Translations under genes and position numbers: made by a program
Origin: UBA10939 sp050942745
GTDB taxonomy: Bacteria; Myxococcota; Myxococcia; Myxococcales; UBA5297
NCBI GenBank assembly: GCA_050942745.1
Contig: JBMNNX010000004.1
Location: forward strand, 6,545-70,544
Length of the DNA stretch: 64,000 nucleotides
Direction of reading: 5' to 3'
The notes under the pieces: model-generated
Databases searched by the model: none
Seen by the model: only the letters and a program-made list of their open reading frames with translations
What the model was told of the DNA's origin: nothing
In this document: positions 35,434-44,730 of the stretch, piece by piece
Layout: every line of letters begins with the position of its first letter
How positions within the stretch are numbered: position 1 is the first letter of the stretch

Positions 35434-35862
35434 ATGACCGCAATAAGCGAGCTGTTGAAGACTCATCCGCAGAAGCCCACGCACCACTTCGACGTGATCA
35501 CCGCCTGCATCGAGGCCTGCTTCGAGTGCGAGCAGGTCTGCATCGGCTGCGCGGATGCCTGCCTTGCCGAACAGCAGGTGGCCGAGCTGCGCGAGTGCAT
35601 CCGCTACAACCTCGACTGCGCCGATCTATGCGCGGCGACCGGCCGGCTCATCGCACGGCAGGCGCGGCCCGACCCCTCGCTGTGGCGGGCGACGCTGGAA
35701 GCCTGCGCCCAGGCTTGCAGAAGCTGTGGCGCCGAGTGCGCCAAGCATCAGGACCGGCACGAGCACTGCCGGGTCTGCAAGGAGGCTTGCGAGCGCTGTG
35801 AACAGGCGTGCATGCGGGCCCTGCAGGAAATGCCGACCGGCGGCGCTGAGAGCCGGCACTGA
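35434..35862 (+). CDS. Cys-rich four-helix-bundle copper-binding protein
   Basis: A 142-residue protein with about 20 Cys in CxxxC, CxxC and CxxxCxxxC patterns (CIEACFECEQVCIGCADAC and later), the hallmark of the DUF326/Csp copper-storage four-helix bundles. It likely binds many Cu(I) ions and protects against copper. No signal peptide, so cytosolic. ATG 35434 is chosen because GGAGG lies seven bases upstream; an ATG at 35428 overlaps that site. It stands alone, with no copper regulator nearby. Confidence 0.85.
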   Translation: MTAISELLKTHPQKPTHHFDVITACIEACFECEQVCIGCADACLAEQQVAELRECIRYNLDCADLCAATGRLIARQARPDPSLWRATLEACAQACRSCGAECAKHQDRHEHCRVCKEACERCEQACMRALQEMPTGGAESRH

Positions 35863-35979
35863 GACGCAGGGCGAGTCGTCGAATACGAGCCTCTCGGCGC
35901 TGCCTGGCCGGTCGAAGCGACGCCAGGCCAGCGCCGGCCCTTCCTTATGTAGAAGCGTGCAGCCGCTCGCCTCTACGGT

Positions 35980-36357
35980 GTGCCTGCCCGAGCTTCTCGA
36001 GCATGCCTGCCGGGCGGGCCAACGGGCGTCAGCGCGACTGGTGGCGCCTTGCCTCCCGGCTTGCGCCCCTCGCGGCCCTTGCCAGCGTTGGCACTCTGCC
36101 GCGTTCGAAAGCAGAAATCCGTGGTCGCGACGCTTGAGCTGGCCGAGGCCGGCGCGCGCGGACTCTCACGCCGAGGAAGCGACGTCTATTGGAACATCGC
36201 CGATTGCACCTTGAGCGCGAACTGGCAGTTCGACTGCACGGCCGCGAATTCGACGGTGAAGCGGATCGGCGTCGTCGTGCGCTTCTTCCAGGGTGGGCGC
36301 TGGTATCGGGTCGGCGTCCAATCCGCGCTCTACGACCCATCCAACATCGGAGAGTGA
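35980..36357 (+). pseudogene. possible 5'-degraded minor pilin gene (pilV-like position)
   Basis: The last 75 residues or so (from about 36130, VATLELAEAGARG to SALYDPSNIGE) have coding character and the stop lies two bases before pilW, as in coupled pilin operons. Upstream, however, there is no type IV prepilin signal or hydrophobic helix; the open frame instead starts with Arg/Pro/Ala-rich sequence. The position before pilW is where pilV or fimU usually lies. I infer a gene that has lost its 5' part; an unrelated short gene is the alternative. Confidence 0.35.
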
Positions 36358-36359
36358 CG

Positions 36360-37730
36360 ATGAGGCGTGGCTTGGGCGCTCTGCGCGCGAGGCTGGGCAT
36401 GACTCTGATGGAGCTGATGGTCGGCGTGGCCGTCGGCTCGATCGTGCTCGTGGCGGTGGCGGCAATCTCGGTTTCGCAGAGCAGGAGCTTCAGCAACGGG
36501 CGTCGCCTGCGCGAGCGGCAGAGCAGCGCGCGGTTTGCGCTCGACTACCTCGAGCGCACGGTCCGCCAGGCTGGCTTCGCCATCGACCCCCAGTTCGCGT
36601 TCGACTTCGACTTCTACAACTGCCAGTCGCCTGAAGGGACGAACCTCATCTACGCGAGCGCGGCGTGCGCCCAGGCAAACCCCATCCGCGATCCGGGCGC
36701 AGCGCCCGACGAGCTGGTGACGGTGTCGCGCAGCCTCCACTACCGGGTCGGCACGACGATCGACCAGGCGAACGTCCTCGGCGACGCCTGGGTGATAGCG
36801 AGCGCGGCGGAAGACCACCTGATGCTGCGGATGCACGCCGGCGACTCGCTGCCGATGGGCCAGGTGCTGCACCTGATGTGCACTGGGGGGAGAATCTACA
36901 CCTACGTGACCGTCGCCGAGAGCGTCACCGCCTCGGCCGAGGGGGAACAGCGGGTCGAGTTGGCCGCCGCCGCCGAGACACCCTTCCGCCAGAACGGCGT
37001 GGCCAAGGCGGCGTGCCTCGATGCCGGGACGGCGATCGCCTACAAGGTGAACCGGTCGCACTTCTTCATCTTCTCGGACACCAACGCGAACCTGCCGGCC
37101 GAAGCCAAGAACACGACGGGCCTGCCGCGAACCTACCTGGTTCTCGACACCGGGACCGACCGCAACCTCGACAACGCGATCGACGAGGCCGACCTGATCC
37201 CCATAGCGCCGGACATCATCGACCTGCAGCTCGCCTACGTGCTGAACAACGGCACCGTCGTCGGCGACGACGAGGGCGAAGCCGAGCTGACCGCGATCTT
37301 CGATAACGAGCCGCTCAAATCCGACTGGAGCAAGCTCACCCTGGACGAGAGGCAGCGGAGTACCCGGCCCTTCCCCGTTGAGCTGCGGAGCGACCAGTCG
37401 TTCGGGTTTTTCGACACGCCGGTCCTGTTCGACACAACGCCGACGAGCCAGTTTCGCCAGTTGACCTATCCGGGCAACATCCGCGCGGTGCGCATCACGC
37501 TCATCGCGCGCACCTCGACGCCGATGCCCGAAGGGCCGAGGACCGAGGAGTTCCCGCCCGGTCCCGAGGCCTGGTTCGAGAACCGAAAGGGCTTCCTGCT
37601 CTCGGCCGCGCCGGACGGCTACAAGCCGTTCCTGCCGGCGGCCCCGCTACGCGAGCGCTACGGCTACGAGGTGGTCCAGACCACCGTCAACATTCCGAAC
37701 CTGCAGACGAGCGGGCACTTCATGTTCTGA
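36360..37730 (+). CDS. pilW: Type IV pilus minor pilin PilW
   Basis: Minor pilin that helps prime pilus assembly with PilX and PilY1. The 456-residue product starts MRRGLGALRARLG followed by MTLMELMV: a class III prepilin site with cleavage after Gly13, Glu at position +5, then a hydrophobic helix (about 14-38). The mature domain is long (over 400 residues), beta-rich, with Cys pairs. ATG 36360 is two bases after the preceding stop. Order pilW, pilX, pilY1 is the standard minor-pilin operon. Confidence 0.88.
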   Translation: MRRGLGALRARLGMTLMELMVGVAVGSIVLVAVAAISVSQSRSFSNGRRLRERQSSARFALDYLERTVRQAGFAIDPQFAFDFDFYNCQSPEGTNLIYASAACAQANPIRDPGAAPDELVTVSRSLHYRVGTTIDQANVLGDAWVIASAAEDHLMLRMHAGDSLPMGQVLHLMCTGGRIYTYVTVAESVTASAEGEQRVELAAAAETPFRQNGVAKAACLDAGTAIAYKVNRSHFFIFSDTNANLPAEAKNTTGLPRTYLVLDTGTDRNLDNAIDEADLIPIAPDIIDLQLAYVLNNGTVVGDDEGEAELTAIFDNEPLKSDWSKLTLDERQRSTRPFPVELRSDQSFGFFDTPVLFDTTPTSQFRQLTYPGNIRAVRITLIARTSTPMPEGPRTEEFPPGPEAWFENRKGFLLSAAPDGYKPFLPAAPLRERYGYEVVQTTVNIPNLQTSGHFMF

Positions 37731-37752
37731 GCGTCGCTGCCGGAGGCAACCG

Positions 37753-38253
37753 ATGGGAGAGGTTTCGATGGTCGGGCACCAGGTTGGCCGGGCGCGTTTG
37801 GCCCGAGGCAGCACGCTGCTGGTGGTGTTGATCGTGCTCTTGCTGCTGGCGCTGCTTGCCGGCGGCGCGATGACGCTGTCGGGCCTCGAGCTCGGCTCGG
37901 CGCAGTCGAAGAAGAACGCCGACGTGCTGGTCGCCTGCGCGCGCGCCGGCAAGAATCTGCTGCTCTCGCAGTTCCGCTACGGCAGCCAGATGCCGACCAC
38001 GATCAATGCTCGGCTCACGGGCACCGACGGTGACCTGCTCGTCGCCTCGGGGCACTACGACTCGACGCAGCTTCCCGAGGTGACGATGGAGTTCAAGCCG
38101 ACCGACCAGGCCGGCTCCTCCCGTGGACCCGAGGACATCGCCAACAAGATGTCCGGCGGTGGCGCGACGCAGCCGACCCAGTACGTCATCGTTTGCGAGG
38201 ACCGGAGCGGTCGGCGCTACGAGCTCGAATTCACCTTGCAGTTTGGTTTCTAG
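37753..38253 (+). CDS. pilX: Type IV pilus minor pilin PilX
   Basis: A 166-residue minor pilin. After a basic leader (VGRARLARG) the sequence STLLVVLIVLLLLALLAGG begins the hydrophobic helix; as in other PilX proteins the +5 Glu is missing. The soluble part is short. GGAGG lies six bases before ATG 37753. The gene is 22 bases after pilW and 18 bases before pilY1. Confidence 0.82.
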   Translation: MGEVSMVGHQVGRARLARGSTLLVVLIVLLLLALLAGGAMTLSGLELGSAQSKKNADVLVACARAGKNLLLSQFRYGSQMPTTINARLTGTDGDLLVASGHYDSTQLPEVTMEFKPTDQAGSSRGPEDIANKMSGGGATQPTQYVIVCEDRSGRRYELEFTLQFGF

Positions 38254-38271
38254 CCCGCACGAGGAGGTCGC

Positions 38272-41200
38272 ATGAAACGCACCACCCTGCCCATGCCAAT
38301 GGCGCTGGCCGTACTCGTGGCGCTGAGCCTGGGGAGCCTCCCCGCGACGAGTTGGGCGGCCAAGGATCCCTGCAAGAAGGAGAAAGACAAGAGGCAGAAC
38401 GGCCAAGACTGCATCAACTTCTTGGACAAATGCTGCATCAGCGGGCACTGCGATCTCGCCTCCGGCATCTGTGGGAAGCCGGCGGGAGCGCCGTGCACCG
38501 CGGGCACCGAATGCGCCTCGAACGTCTGCAACACGGCCAGCACGCCGAGCGTCTGCTGCGGCATGGGCGAGCAGCTATGCGGCTCGGCCTGCTGCACAGC
38601 CCCGCAGTGCTGCTCGCTTGAGGACGGCGGGCAGGCCTGCCTGGGAACGGCCTTGGCCTGCGGTACGACCTGCGCGAACGCCCAGACCTGCGAGGGCGGG
38701 GAGTCGGCCCTCTGCATCGGCGGCACGGAGTGCAAGGTGCCCTGCGCCTCGGGCGAGCAGGAGTGCCTGAACGCTTGCGTGCCCCTGGACGACAACAACA
38801 ACTGCGGTGGCTGCGGGGCGGCCTGTTCTGAGGGGACCGCATGCCAGACCGTAGGAACGGGTTACGGGTGCGTCTGCACGTCTTCGTTGTGCGGGTCGGG
38901 GTGCTGCGGAAAGAGCATCCCCTCCGCGCCGAGCGCCGACGTCTGCTACTCGGACATCGGCTGGAATGCGGATCTCCAAGACGGAGCGAGCCTTTGCCCC
39001 ATTTGCTCGGTGCCCGCTTGCGGCGACGTGGGGTGCACCTTCTCCGCGGCGCGGACTTCAAGCAAGCCCTACGGAGACTTCGCGCGCAAGAAGGACACGA
39101 CATCGTCCGAATGCGGATACGACTGCGTGCGCATCGATTACAGCGACTCCGGATATGGAACAGGCAACGCGCTCGCGTGGTTTCGCCGCACCGACGGCTC
39201 CCTCGTCACCATGGTCCATTTCCCGAGACCGGGGAACTACACCTTCACGATTCGTGGCCGCTCCTCGCGCAGTTGTACGGGCCCGAAGGTGGGCCTCTGG
39301 ATAGCAGACGCCCAGACTGGGGCGAGGACGAACGTGGGGACCGTGAGGGTCGCCCCCAATAATTCGAGCAATTCGCTGGGTGACTACTCGCTCGCCTACG
39401 ACGTTTTGGAAGCGGGCACCTACTACGTCGGCGTCTGGTTCACCGACAACCGCAACTGCAGTCACAACAACGACCTCGACTTTGGGTTCGCCTCGCTCAG
39501 TGTCAAGGCGACGGATACTTCGTCGGACCTGACGCTCTGTTCGAACGTCTGCGTGGACCTGGAAACCGACCGCAACAACTGCGGCGTATGCGGCAACGTG
39601 TGCGCCCCCAGCTACACCTGCTACCGCGGTACCTGCACGCCCTCCAGTTGCCTGGCGAGCTTGCCCGGAGGGACGTTGCCGGAGGTGACTCTGGCACAAA
39701 GCAACGACGTGGCCTGCCGCCTCTCCGCAGCTTCTCTCGCGCAGAGCACCATCGACAACCAGAGGGGCGAGGACCAGTCCTTCTTCTTCCTCGAGGCAAG
39801 CCTGCCGTCGATGGTCATCGTCATCGACAACGGCGCCTCGATGCGCCAGTTGCCGATGGATCCTGGTTGTTCGGTGACCGAGCCCGGGTGCGACAGCGAG
39901 ATAATCGACGCGATCTACGACATGAACGGCTCGGGGCCGATGCAGGGGCTCGAAAAGCCGGATCCGGACTCGGACAAGCTGTTCGACCACACGAAGTTCT
40001 ACCTCGGCACGGGCGCAGACATCGGGCTCAAGTCGGGCTGCGACGATGTGGCGAAGGCGCCGATCGCCGGCGTGTCCGCGGCCTGCAAGGACTCGCTGGG
40101 CAGCGAAAGCGATCCGACCTTTGCGACATGCACGAGCTGCCTCAATTCCAAGGGCTACTTCCTGAGCCCGGACGGCAAGCGCATCTGGAAGGGCGGGCTG
40201 CTCAACCGCTACCCGCCGAAGTGCGTGCTCGCGCGAAACCTCGCCAAGAGCAAGACCCTGCTCTCCCAGACCAAGGTGCGCTACAGCGTCCTGCGGACCG
40301 AGGACGCCTCGAGCAGCTCGGGAGCGCGCCAGCGGATCTCGCCGATCCTCTCGGGTTTCTGGCCCAACCAGTGCAACCGAATCCCGAACCACCCGCCGCC
40401 GCAGTACATCAACAACATCAACAACGGGAACAAGTTCGCCTTCGACAGCACGACCAAGCCGCTGGCCGAGGCTATCTACAACGCCGGGCAGTTGCTGCAG
40501 AACGAGGGCTCGTTCTACGAATCCAAGTTCACCTCCACTTGGGTCGTCTCGAGCAACGACCTCAAGACGAACACCTACGTCGAAGGCGGCAATAACAACA
40601 AGGTCTCGGTCTGCAGCACCTGCCAGAAGAGCGCGATTATCCTGCTTACCGACGGCAAGCCCAAGGACGACGGCCAAGTCCCGACCACGCTCAGCCCGCT
40701 TTCGGGTTGGAGCCCGGTGGACGGCAGCGGCAACTGCAAACCCGGTTTCGTGGGCTGCAAGGAGACCGCCGACGGCTCGGTGAGCTGGGCGGCTTCGGTG
40801 GCGGCGATGCTCAACTCCGAGGATCTGCGCACTGAGAGCGGTTTGCCCGGCAAGCAGACCGCCCAGACCTTCGTCATCGCCCTCGGCACCGACAGCCTGC
40901 TGCTCAAGTCGGTCGCTCAGCAGGGCGGCGGCGGCTACTTCACCGCCTACAACGGCGAACAGCTCGAGAAGGCGCTGCGCGACGTCATCGAGACGGTGGG
41001 CCGCAGAGCCATGAGCGTCTCGGCGCCGTCTCTGAGCACCGTGCAGACAAAGTCCGGGTCGGCGGTCGTCGTGCCGCGGTTCATCCCCTCGCGCGACCCG
41101 ATGTGGCAGGGCGAGCTCTACAAGTTCAGGATGTTCAGCGAGTTCGCCGTGGACTGCGCCGAGAAGGGCAAGAAGCGCGACAAGACCGGCCAGCTCGTCA

Positions 41201-44121
41201 GCGAGCCGCTGTGCATCTGCCGCGAAGGCATCTGCGACGGCCTCTGGATCGTCGACGCCGACGGCGACATCATCGCGACCGACCCGAACGACGGGGCGAT
41301 GGTGAAGGCGAACCTGAATGTTTGGGACGACGACACCGACTACTTCGCCATTAAGGAGACCGAAAGCGGGGCGCCGATACCCGCCGTGCCGGTCTGGGCT
41401 GCGGGCGAGATGCTGGCCTCAAGAACGCCGATGACCCGCACGATCTACACCGTTATCGACTCGAACAACGACGGACAGATCGACGGGGAGGACAGCCTCA
41501 TCTCGATCAGACCGGACATGAAGTCGGACGATCTCAAAAAGCTCGTTCCCTACCTGGCGCTGGGGTATCGCGACGCAGGTCAGCCCGCGGTTTGCCAGAA
41601 GATCCAGGAGAAGTTGCGCGGAGGGGGCATCGGCTCGACGGTCGACGAGATGACCTGCGCGCGGATCATCCTCGGGTTTATCCACGGTCTGGACGTCTTC
41701 AACTCCTCGGGGATGATCGATCCGACGACGTACGACAACACCCTCGAAACACTACCCGGCAGCCTGCCCAACCGCGACTTCGTGCTCGGCGACATCTTCC
41801 ACGCGAGCGCGGTGCGCGTCGATCCGCCGGTCTCCCGGATGCCGCTGTGCGAGCGCGGCTTCCATAACCAGTGCCTGCGCGCCCTCTATTCGACTCCGAC
41901 CCCGGCCGACGAGGAGGTCGTCTGTGGCGACTATGACTCGGGGCATCCCTACGAAAGGTACGTGAATTACCAGACCTTCGAGAAGAAGCGCCCCGCGGTC
42001 ACCCTCATCGGCGCCAACGACGGGATGGTCCACGCCTTCCAGTACTCTTGCTACAAGGGCGTCGATCCGATCACGAATATGGCGGTCTACGACGAGGAAC
42101 CGGACACCGTCTGCGACCAGACCAACCAGAAGAACGGCACCGAGCTTTGGGCGTTCGTGCCGCCCGACCTGCTGCACCGACTCTCGCAGCTCATCGTCCG
42201 CACCGCCCACCCGTACATGATCGACTCGACCGCGATGATCCGCGACATCTGGACCGACGTCGCGCGGGAGGTTGACGAGAGCCAGGTCAAGGACGGCAAG
42301 AAGGCGTGCGACGAGTACCGCACCGTCGCCATCATCGGCGAGCGGCGCGGCGGCACCCGCTACACCGCGCTCGACGTGACCGATCCCACGGCTCCGGTCT
42401 TCTTGTGGATGTTCCCGAAGCTGGGCACGCCCGAAGAGCTGACGATGGGCGAGACCTGGGCCGACTACCTGCCGGGCGCGCCTCCTATCGGCCCGGTGAA
42501 GCTCAAGAAGGAGAACGACTCCTTCGAAGAGCGGTGGATAGTCATGCTGCCTGGCGGCTACGACCCGGCGCGCATCCGCGGCAACCAGCTCTACATGCTC
42601 GACGCCTACACCGGGGAGAAGCTCTGGGAAGCGAGGATGAAGGCGGGCACCACGACCGAGGAGATGAAGTACCCCATCGTGGCGACGCCGGCGCTGGTGG
42701 CTTGGGGAGCGAGCGAGACGACGCAGAACCTCGACTTCAACGGAGGGTTCTTCGACACGGCGATCGTCGGGGATCTCGGCGGCCAGGTCTGGGTCGCCCG
42801 CTTCCACGAGCCTGGGGAGCTGGGGACGAACCCCTACAACAGCGCCGATGTCAGGATCATGACCAACTGGCACATCGCTCGCGGCTTCCAGGAGGCGAAG
42901 GCGGGCAACGCGCTCAGTCGGCCTCCGTTCTTCTCGATGGCCGCCGCGATCCGCATGCCGCACAGCGGCGGTCTGCAGGCCTACCTGGGGTCGGGCGATC
43001 GCTTCAACCTGAAGAACCCGACACTGGGCCTCTGCACGATCGACAACCCCTTGGCCTGTGCTCGCCAGGGGCTCAGCTTTGAGGCTACGACCGGCACGCT
43101 TCAATTCAGCTCGGACGCCGACGGGAACCTGACCCCGGAGGTCGTCGCGGCGCCCTACACGCTGGCCAACAACAGCCTGTCCGTCACCTGGAAACTGGCC
43201 GCCGACGGCACGGTGGATCGGACAGAGAGCCTGACGTTCGCGGGGACGCCCAGTAGCTGCGTCAGCCTCGAAAATCCGGTCAACGTCGGCGCGGCGATCA
43301 CCATCGGCCCGGCTTCGGATACCGACCAGACGATCGGCTACTTCTCGAGCGGGCTCCAATGCACCGGCGGAAGCGGTTCGGCGCTGGGATGCGTGGCGAC
43401 CATCACCGATCGAGAAACGCTCACCAACGGCTTCACCGGGTCGTCGATCAAGACAACGCTTGAAGACAAGAGCGAATGGTACAACCGCTTCATCGCTTTC
43501 CGGGTCTTCCGACAGGCACCTTTCAAGACCAAGACCGAAGCGGAGACCTACGACACGGCGCGGCTGACGGAGTCCGACCTTACCAAGCTCGAGCCCTTCT
43601 CGACCGGTACGCCCACTCTTGCCTCGGAGACCGACCTGGGTTGGTACTTCACCTACCCGGCAGTCGACGAGGCCACGGCGACCAACACCACCATCTACAA
43701 CGGCTGCGTCCTCTGGAGCACGCTGCAGCCGACCGAGCCGTGCACTGGCGACGGGGAATGTAGCGAGTCTTGCATCGGCGGCGGCTGTTTCGAGGAGAGG
43801 CGCGACGCCTGCATGATTGAGCAGAGCTTGACGGCCTCGTTCCTCTACCAGGCCAATGCGACGACCGGCGGCCCGGACTGCGGCCTTACGGGCAATACCA
43901 CGCAGCGCAGCCAGACTCGCGTGCTGGTGCCCCCGCCTCCACCGCAGGAGATCATCCAGGTCAACACCTACGGCCAGTACAAGACCTCGATAGCGCCGGC
44001 GCCCGGCATGGAGGCTCCTCCGGCGAGCATCGAGACCTTCAACATGCTGCAGCAGTTCGGCACCGTCGAGGTGCCGCGCAATGTCCACGAGTGCCGCCAC
44101 CGCGGTCGGTGTGATCAGTAG
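38272..44121 (+). CDS. pilY1: PilY1-type pilus tip adhesin
   Basis: A 1949-residue secreted protein. Signal peptide about 1-29 (ATSWA-AKD). An unusual Cys-rich N-terminus (about 30-460) has CCxxG and NCGVCG motifs like myxobacterial surface proteins. A vWA-like domain follows, with a degenerate metal site IDNGAS near 519 and LLTDG near 793. A Ca-binding loop DSNNDGQIDGED starts at 1063 and leads into the PilY1 C-terminal beta-propeller (about 1150-1700). PilY1 promotes pilus extension, surface sensing and adhesion. GAGGAGG precedes ATG 38272. It is longer than the usual 1100-1200 residues, mainly because of the N-terminal addition. Confidence 0.92.
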   Translation: MKRTTLPMPMALAVLVALSLGSLPATSWAAKDPCKKEKDKRQNGQDCINFLDKCCISGHCDLASGICGKPAGAPCTAGTECASNVCNTASTPSVCCGMGEQLCGSACCTAPQCCSLEDGGQACLGTALACGTTCANAQTCEGGESALCIGGTECKVPCASGEQECLNACVPLDDNNNCGGCGAACSEGTACQTVGTGYGCVCTSSLCGSGCCGKSIPSAPSADVCYSDIGWNADLQDGASLCPICSVPACGDVGCTFSAARTSSKPYGDFARKKDTTSSECGYDCVRIDYSDSGYGTGNALAWFRRTDGSLVTMVHFPRPGNYTFTIRGRSSRSCTGPKVGLWIADAQTGARTNVGTVRVAPNNSSNSLGDYSLAYDVLEAGTYYVGVWFTDNRNCSHNNDLDFGFASLSVKATDTSSDLTLCSNVCVDLETDRNNCGVCGNVCAPSYTCYRGTCTPSSCLASLPGGTLPEVTLAQSNDVACRLSAASLAQSTIDNQRGEDQSFFFLEASLPSMVIVIDNGASMRQLPMDPGCSVTEPGCDSEIIDAIYDMNGSGPMQGLEKPDPDSDKLFDHTKFYLGTGADIGLKSGCDDVAKAPIAGVSAACKDSLGSESDPTFATCTSCLNSKGYFLSPDGKRIWKGGLLNRYPPKCVLARNLAKSKTLLSQTKVRYSVLRTEDASSSSGARQRISPILSGFWPNQCNRIPNHPPPQYINNINNGNKFAFDSTTKPLAEAIYNAGQLLQNEGSFYESKFTSTWVVSSNDLKTNTYVEGGNNNKVSVCSTCQKSAIILLTDGKPKDDGQVPTTLSPLSGWSPVDGSGNCKPGFVGCKETADGSVSWAASVAAMLNSEDLRTESGLPGKQTAQTFVIALGTDSLLLKSVAQQGGGGYFTAYNGEQLEKALRDVIETVGRRAMSVSAPSLSTVQTKSGSAVVVPRFIPSRDPMWQGELYKFRMFSEFAVDCAEKGKKRDKTGQLVSEPLCICREGICDGLWIVDADGDIIATDPNDGAMVKANLNVWDDDTDYFAIKETESGAPIPAVPVWAAGEMLASRTPMTRTIYTVIDSNNDGQIDGEDSLISIRPDMKSDDLKKLVPYLALGYRDAGQPAVCQKIQEKLRGGGIGSTVDEMTCARIILGFIHGLDVFNSSGMIDPTTYDNTLETLPGSLPNRDFVLGDIFHASAVRVDPPVSRMPLCERGFHNQCLRALYSTPTPADEEVVCGDYDSGHPYERYVNYQTFEKKRPAVTLIGANDGMVHAFQYSCYKGVDPITNMAVYDEEPDTVCDQTNQKNGTELWAFVPPDLLHRLSQLIVRTAHPYMIDSTAMIRDIWTDVAREVDESQVKDGKKACDEYRTVAIIGERRGGTRYTALDVTDPTAPVFLWMFPKLGTPEELTMGETWADYLPGAPPIGPVKLKKENDSFEERWIVMLPGGYDPARIRGNQLYMLDAYTGEKLWEARMKAGTTTEEMKYPIVATPALVAWGASETTQNLDFNGGFFDTAIVGDLGGQVWVARFHEPGELGTNPYNSADVRIMTNWHIARGFQEAKAGNALSRPPFFSMAAAIRMPHSGGLQAYLGSGDRFNLKNPTLGLCTIDNPLACARQGLSFEATTGTLQFSSDADGNLTPEVVAAPYTLANNSLSVTWKLAADGTVDRTESLTFAGTPSSCVSLENPVNVGAAITIGPASDTDQTIGYFSSGLQCTGGSGSALGCVATITDRETLTNGFTGSSIKTTLEDKSEWYNRFIAFRVFRQAPFKTKTEAETYDTARLTESDLTKLEPFSTGTPTLASETDLGWYFTYPAVDEATATNTTIYNGCVLWSTLQPTEPCTGDGECSESCIGGGCFEERRDACMIEQSLTASFLYQANATTGGPDCGLTGNTTQRSQTRVLVPPPPPQEIIQVNTYGQYKTSIAPAPGMEAPPASIETFNMLQQFGTVEVPRNVHECRHRGRCDQ

Positions 44122-44499
44122 CGGGCGGGCTCGAAGCGAACGATGAACGAAGGCCGCCGCGGGGAGGCTCGCTCGAGGTCGGGAAGGCCCGCTTCGAAGA
44201 CTGCTCGAGCTCGTCGCCGGTCGACTTCGCGCGTATGTAACGGCGCCAAAGCCCGGACGTTTGCCGCCAGGCCGCTGTTGCGAGGCCGCGTCTTGCGATT
44301 GGCTGCCGTCAAACCTGCGAGGCGAATCTTCACTTCGCTCGGCGTCCCGGGGGCCCGCTGGCCGCGTTGAGACTCGGTGCGCCCGCTACTCGCCCCCATC
44401 GCTTGAAGAAGCGCGAGCGAAGAGTCTTCGCACGCTCTCCGGGTACAGCGCGCGGCCACGCCGTCGCCGCGCGCTCGTGCTGCTGCGAGCCGCGAGAAG
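44122..44499. other. intergenic stretch after pilY1, no gene accepted
   Basis: Frames at 44115-44600 on both strands are Arg-rich and lack ribosome binding sites and motifs. Two hairpins follow at 44500-44528 and 44648-44680. Confidence 0.45.
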
Positions 44500-44528
44500 C
44501 AAAAAGTGAGGCCCCAGAAATCTGGGCC
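44500..44528 (-). terminator. candidate terminator, minus strand
   Basis: GGCCCCAGA-AA-TCTGGGCC forms a stem with one bulge. Read on the minus strand it is followed within five bases by TTTTT, the layout of an intrinsic terminator, placed about 200 bases after the esterase stop. Confidence 0.5.
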
Positions 44529-44647
44529 GGCGCAAGGGCCCTGCTCTGCGCGCGCCGCGCCGCGGGCTCGTTCGTCGGGGGAGCCTTCGGTTTGCGGCAA
44601 AGGCGAGCGACCGAGAGGAGCGACTCTCGAGCAGCCCAGAAACGAGG

Positions 44648-44680
44648 TCGCCCGGCCAGCAGAAAGGACTGGCCGGGCGA
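44648..44680. terminator. perfect 12-bp hairpin after the esterase gene
   Basis: TCGCCCGGCCAG and CTGGCCGGGCGA flank a 9-base loop, 50 bases beyond the stop of the minus-strand esterase gene. No strong T-run follows on either strand, so termination may be partial or Rho-assisted. Confidence 0.55.
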
Positions 44681-44730
44681 GTCGGTTTCGGTGGCGAGAG
44701 CACGGAGGCGCTCGAGCCGATTCCTTGTTG

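Noticed and set aside
44115..44600. 161-codon minus-strand open frame after pilY1
   Set aside because: Arg-rich, no ribosome binding site, and it spans a terminator-like hairpin.
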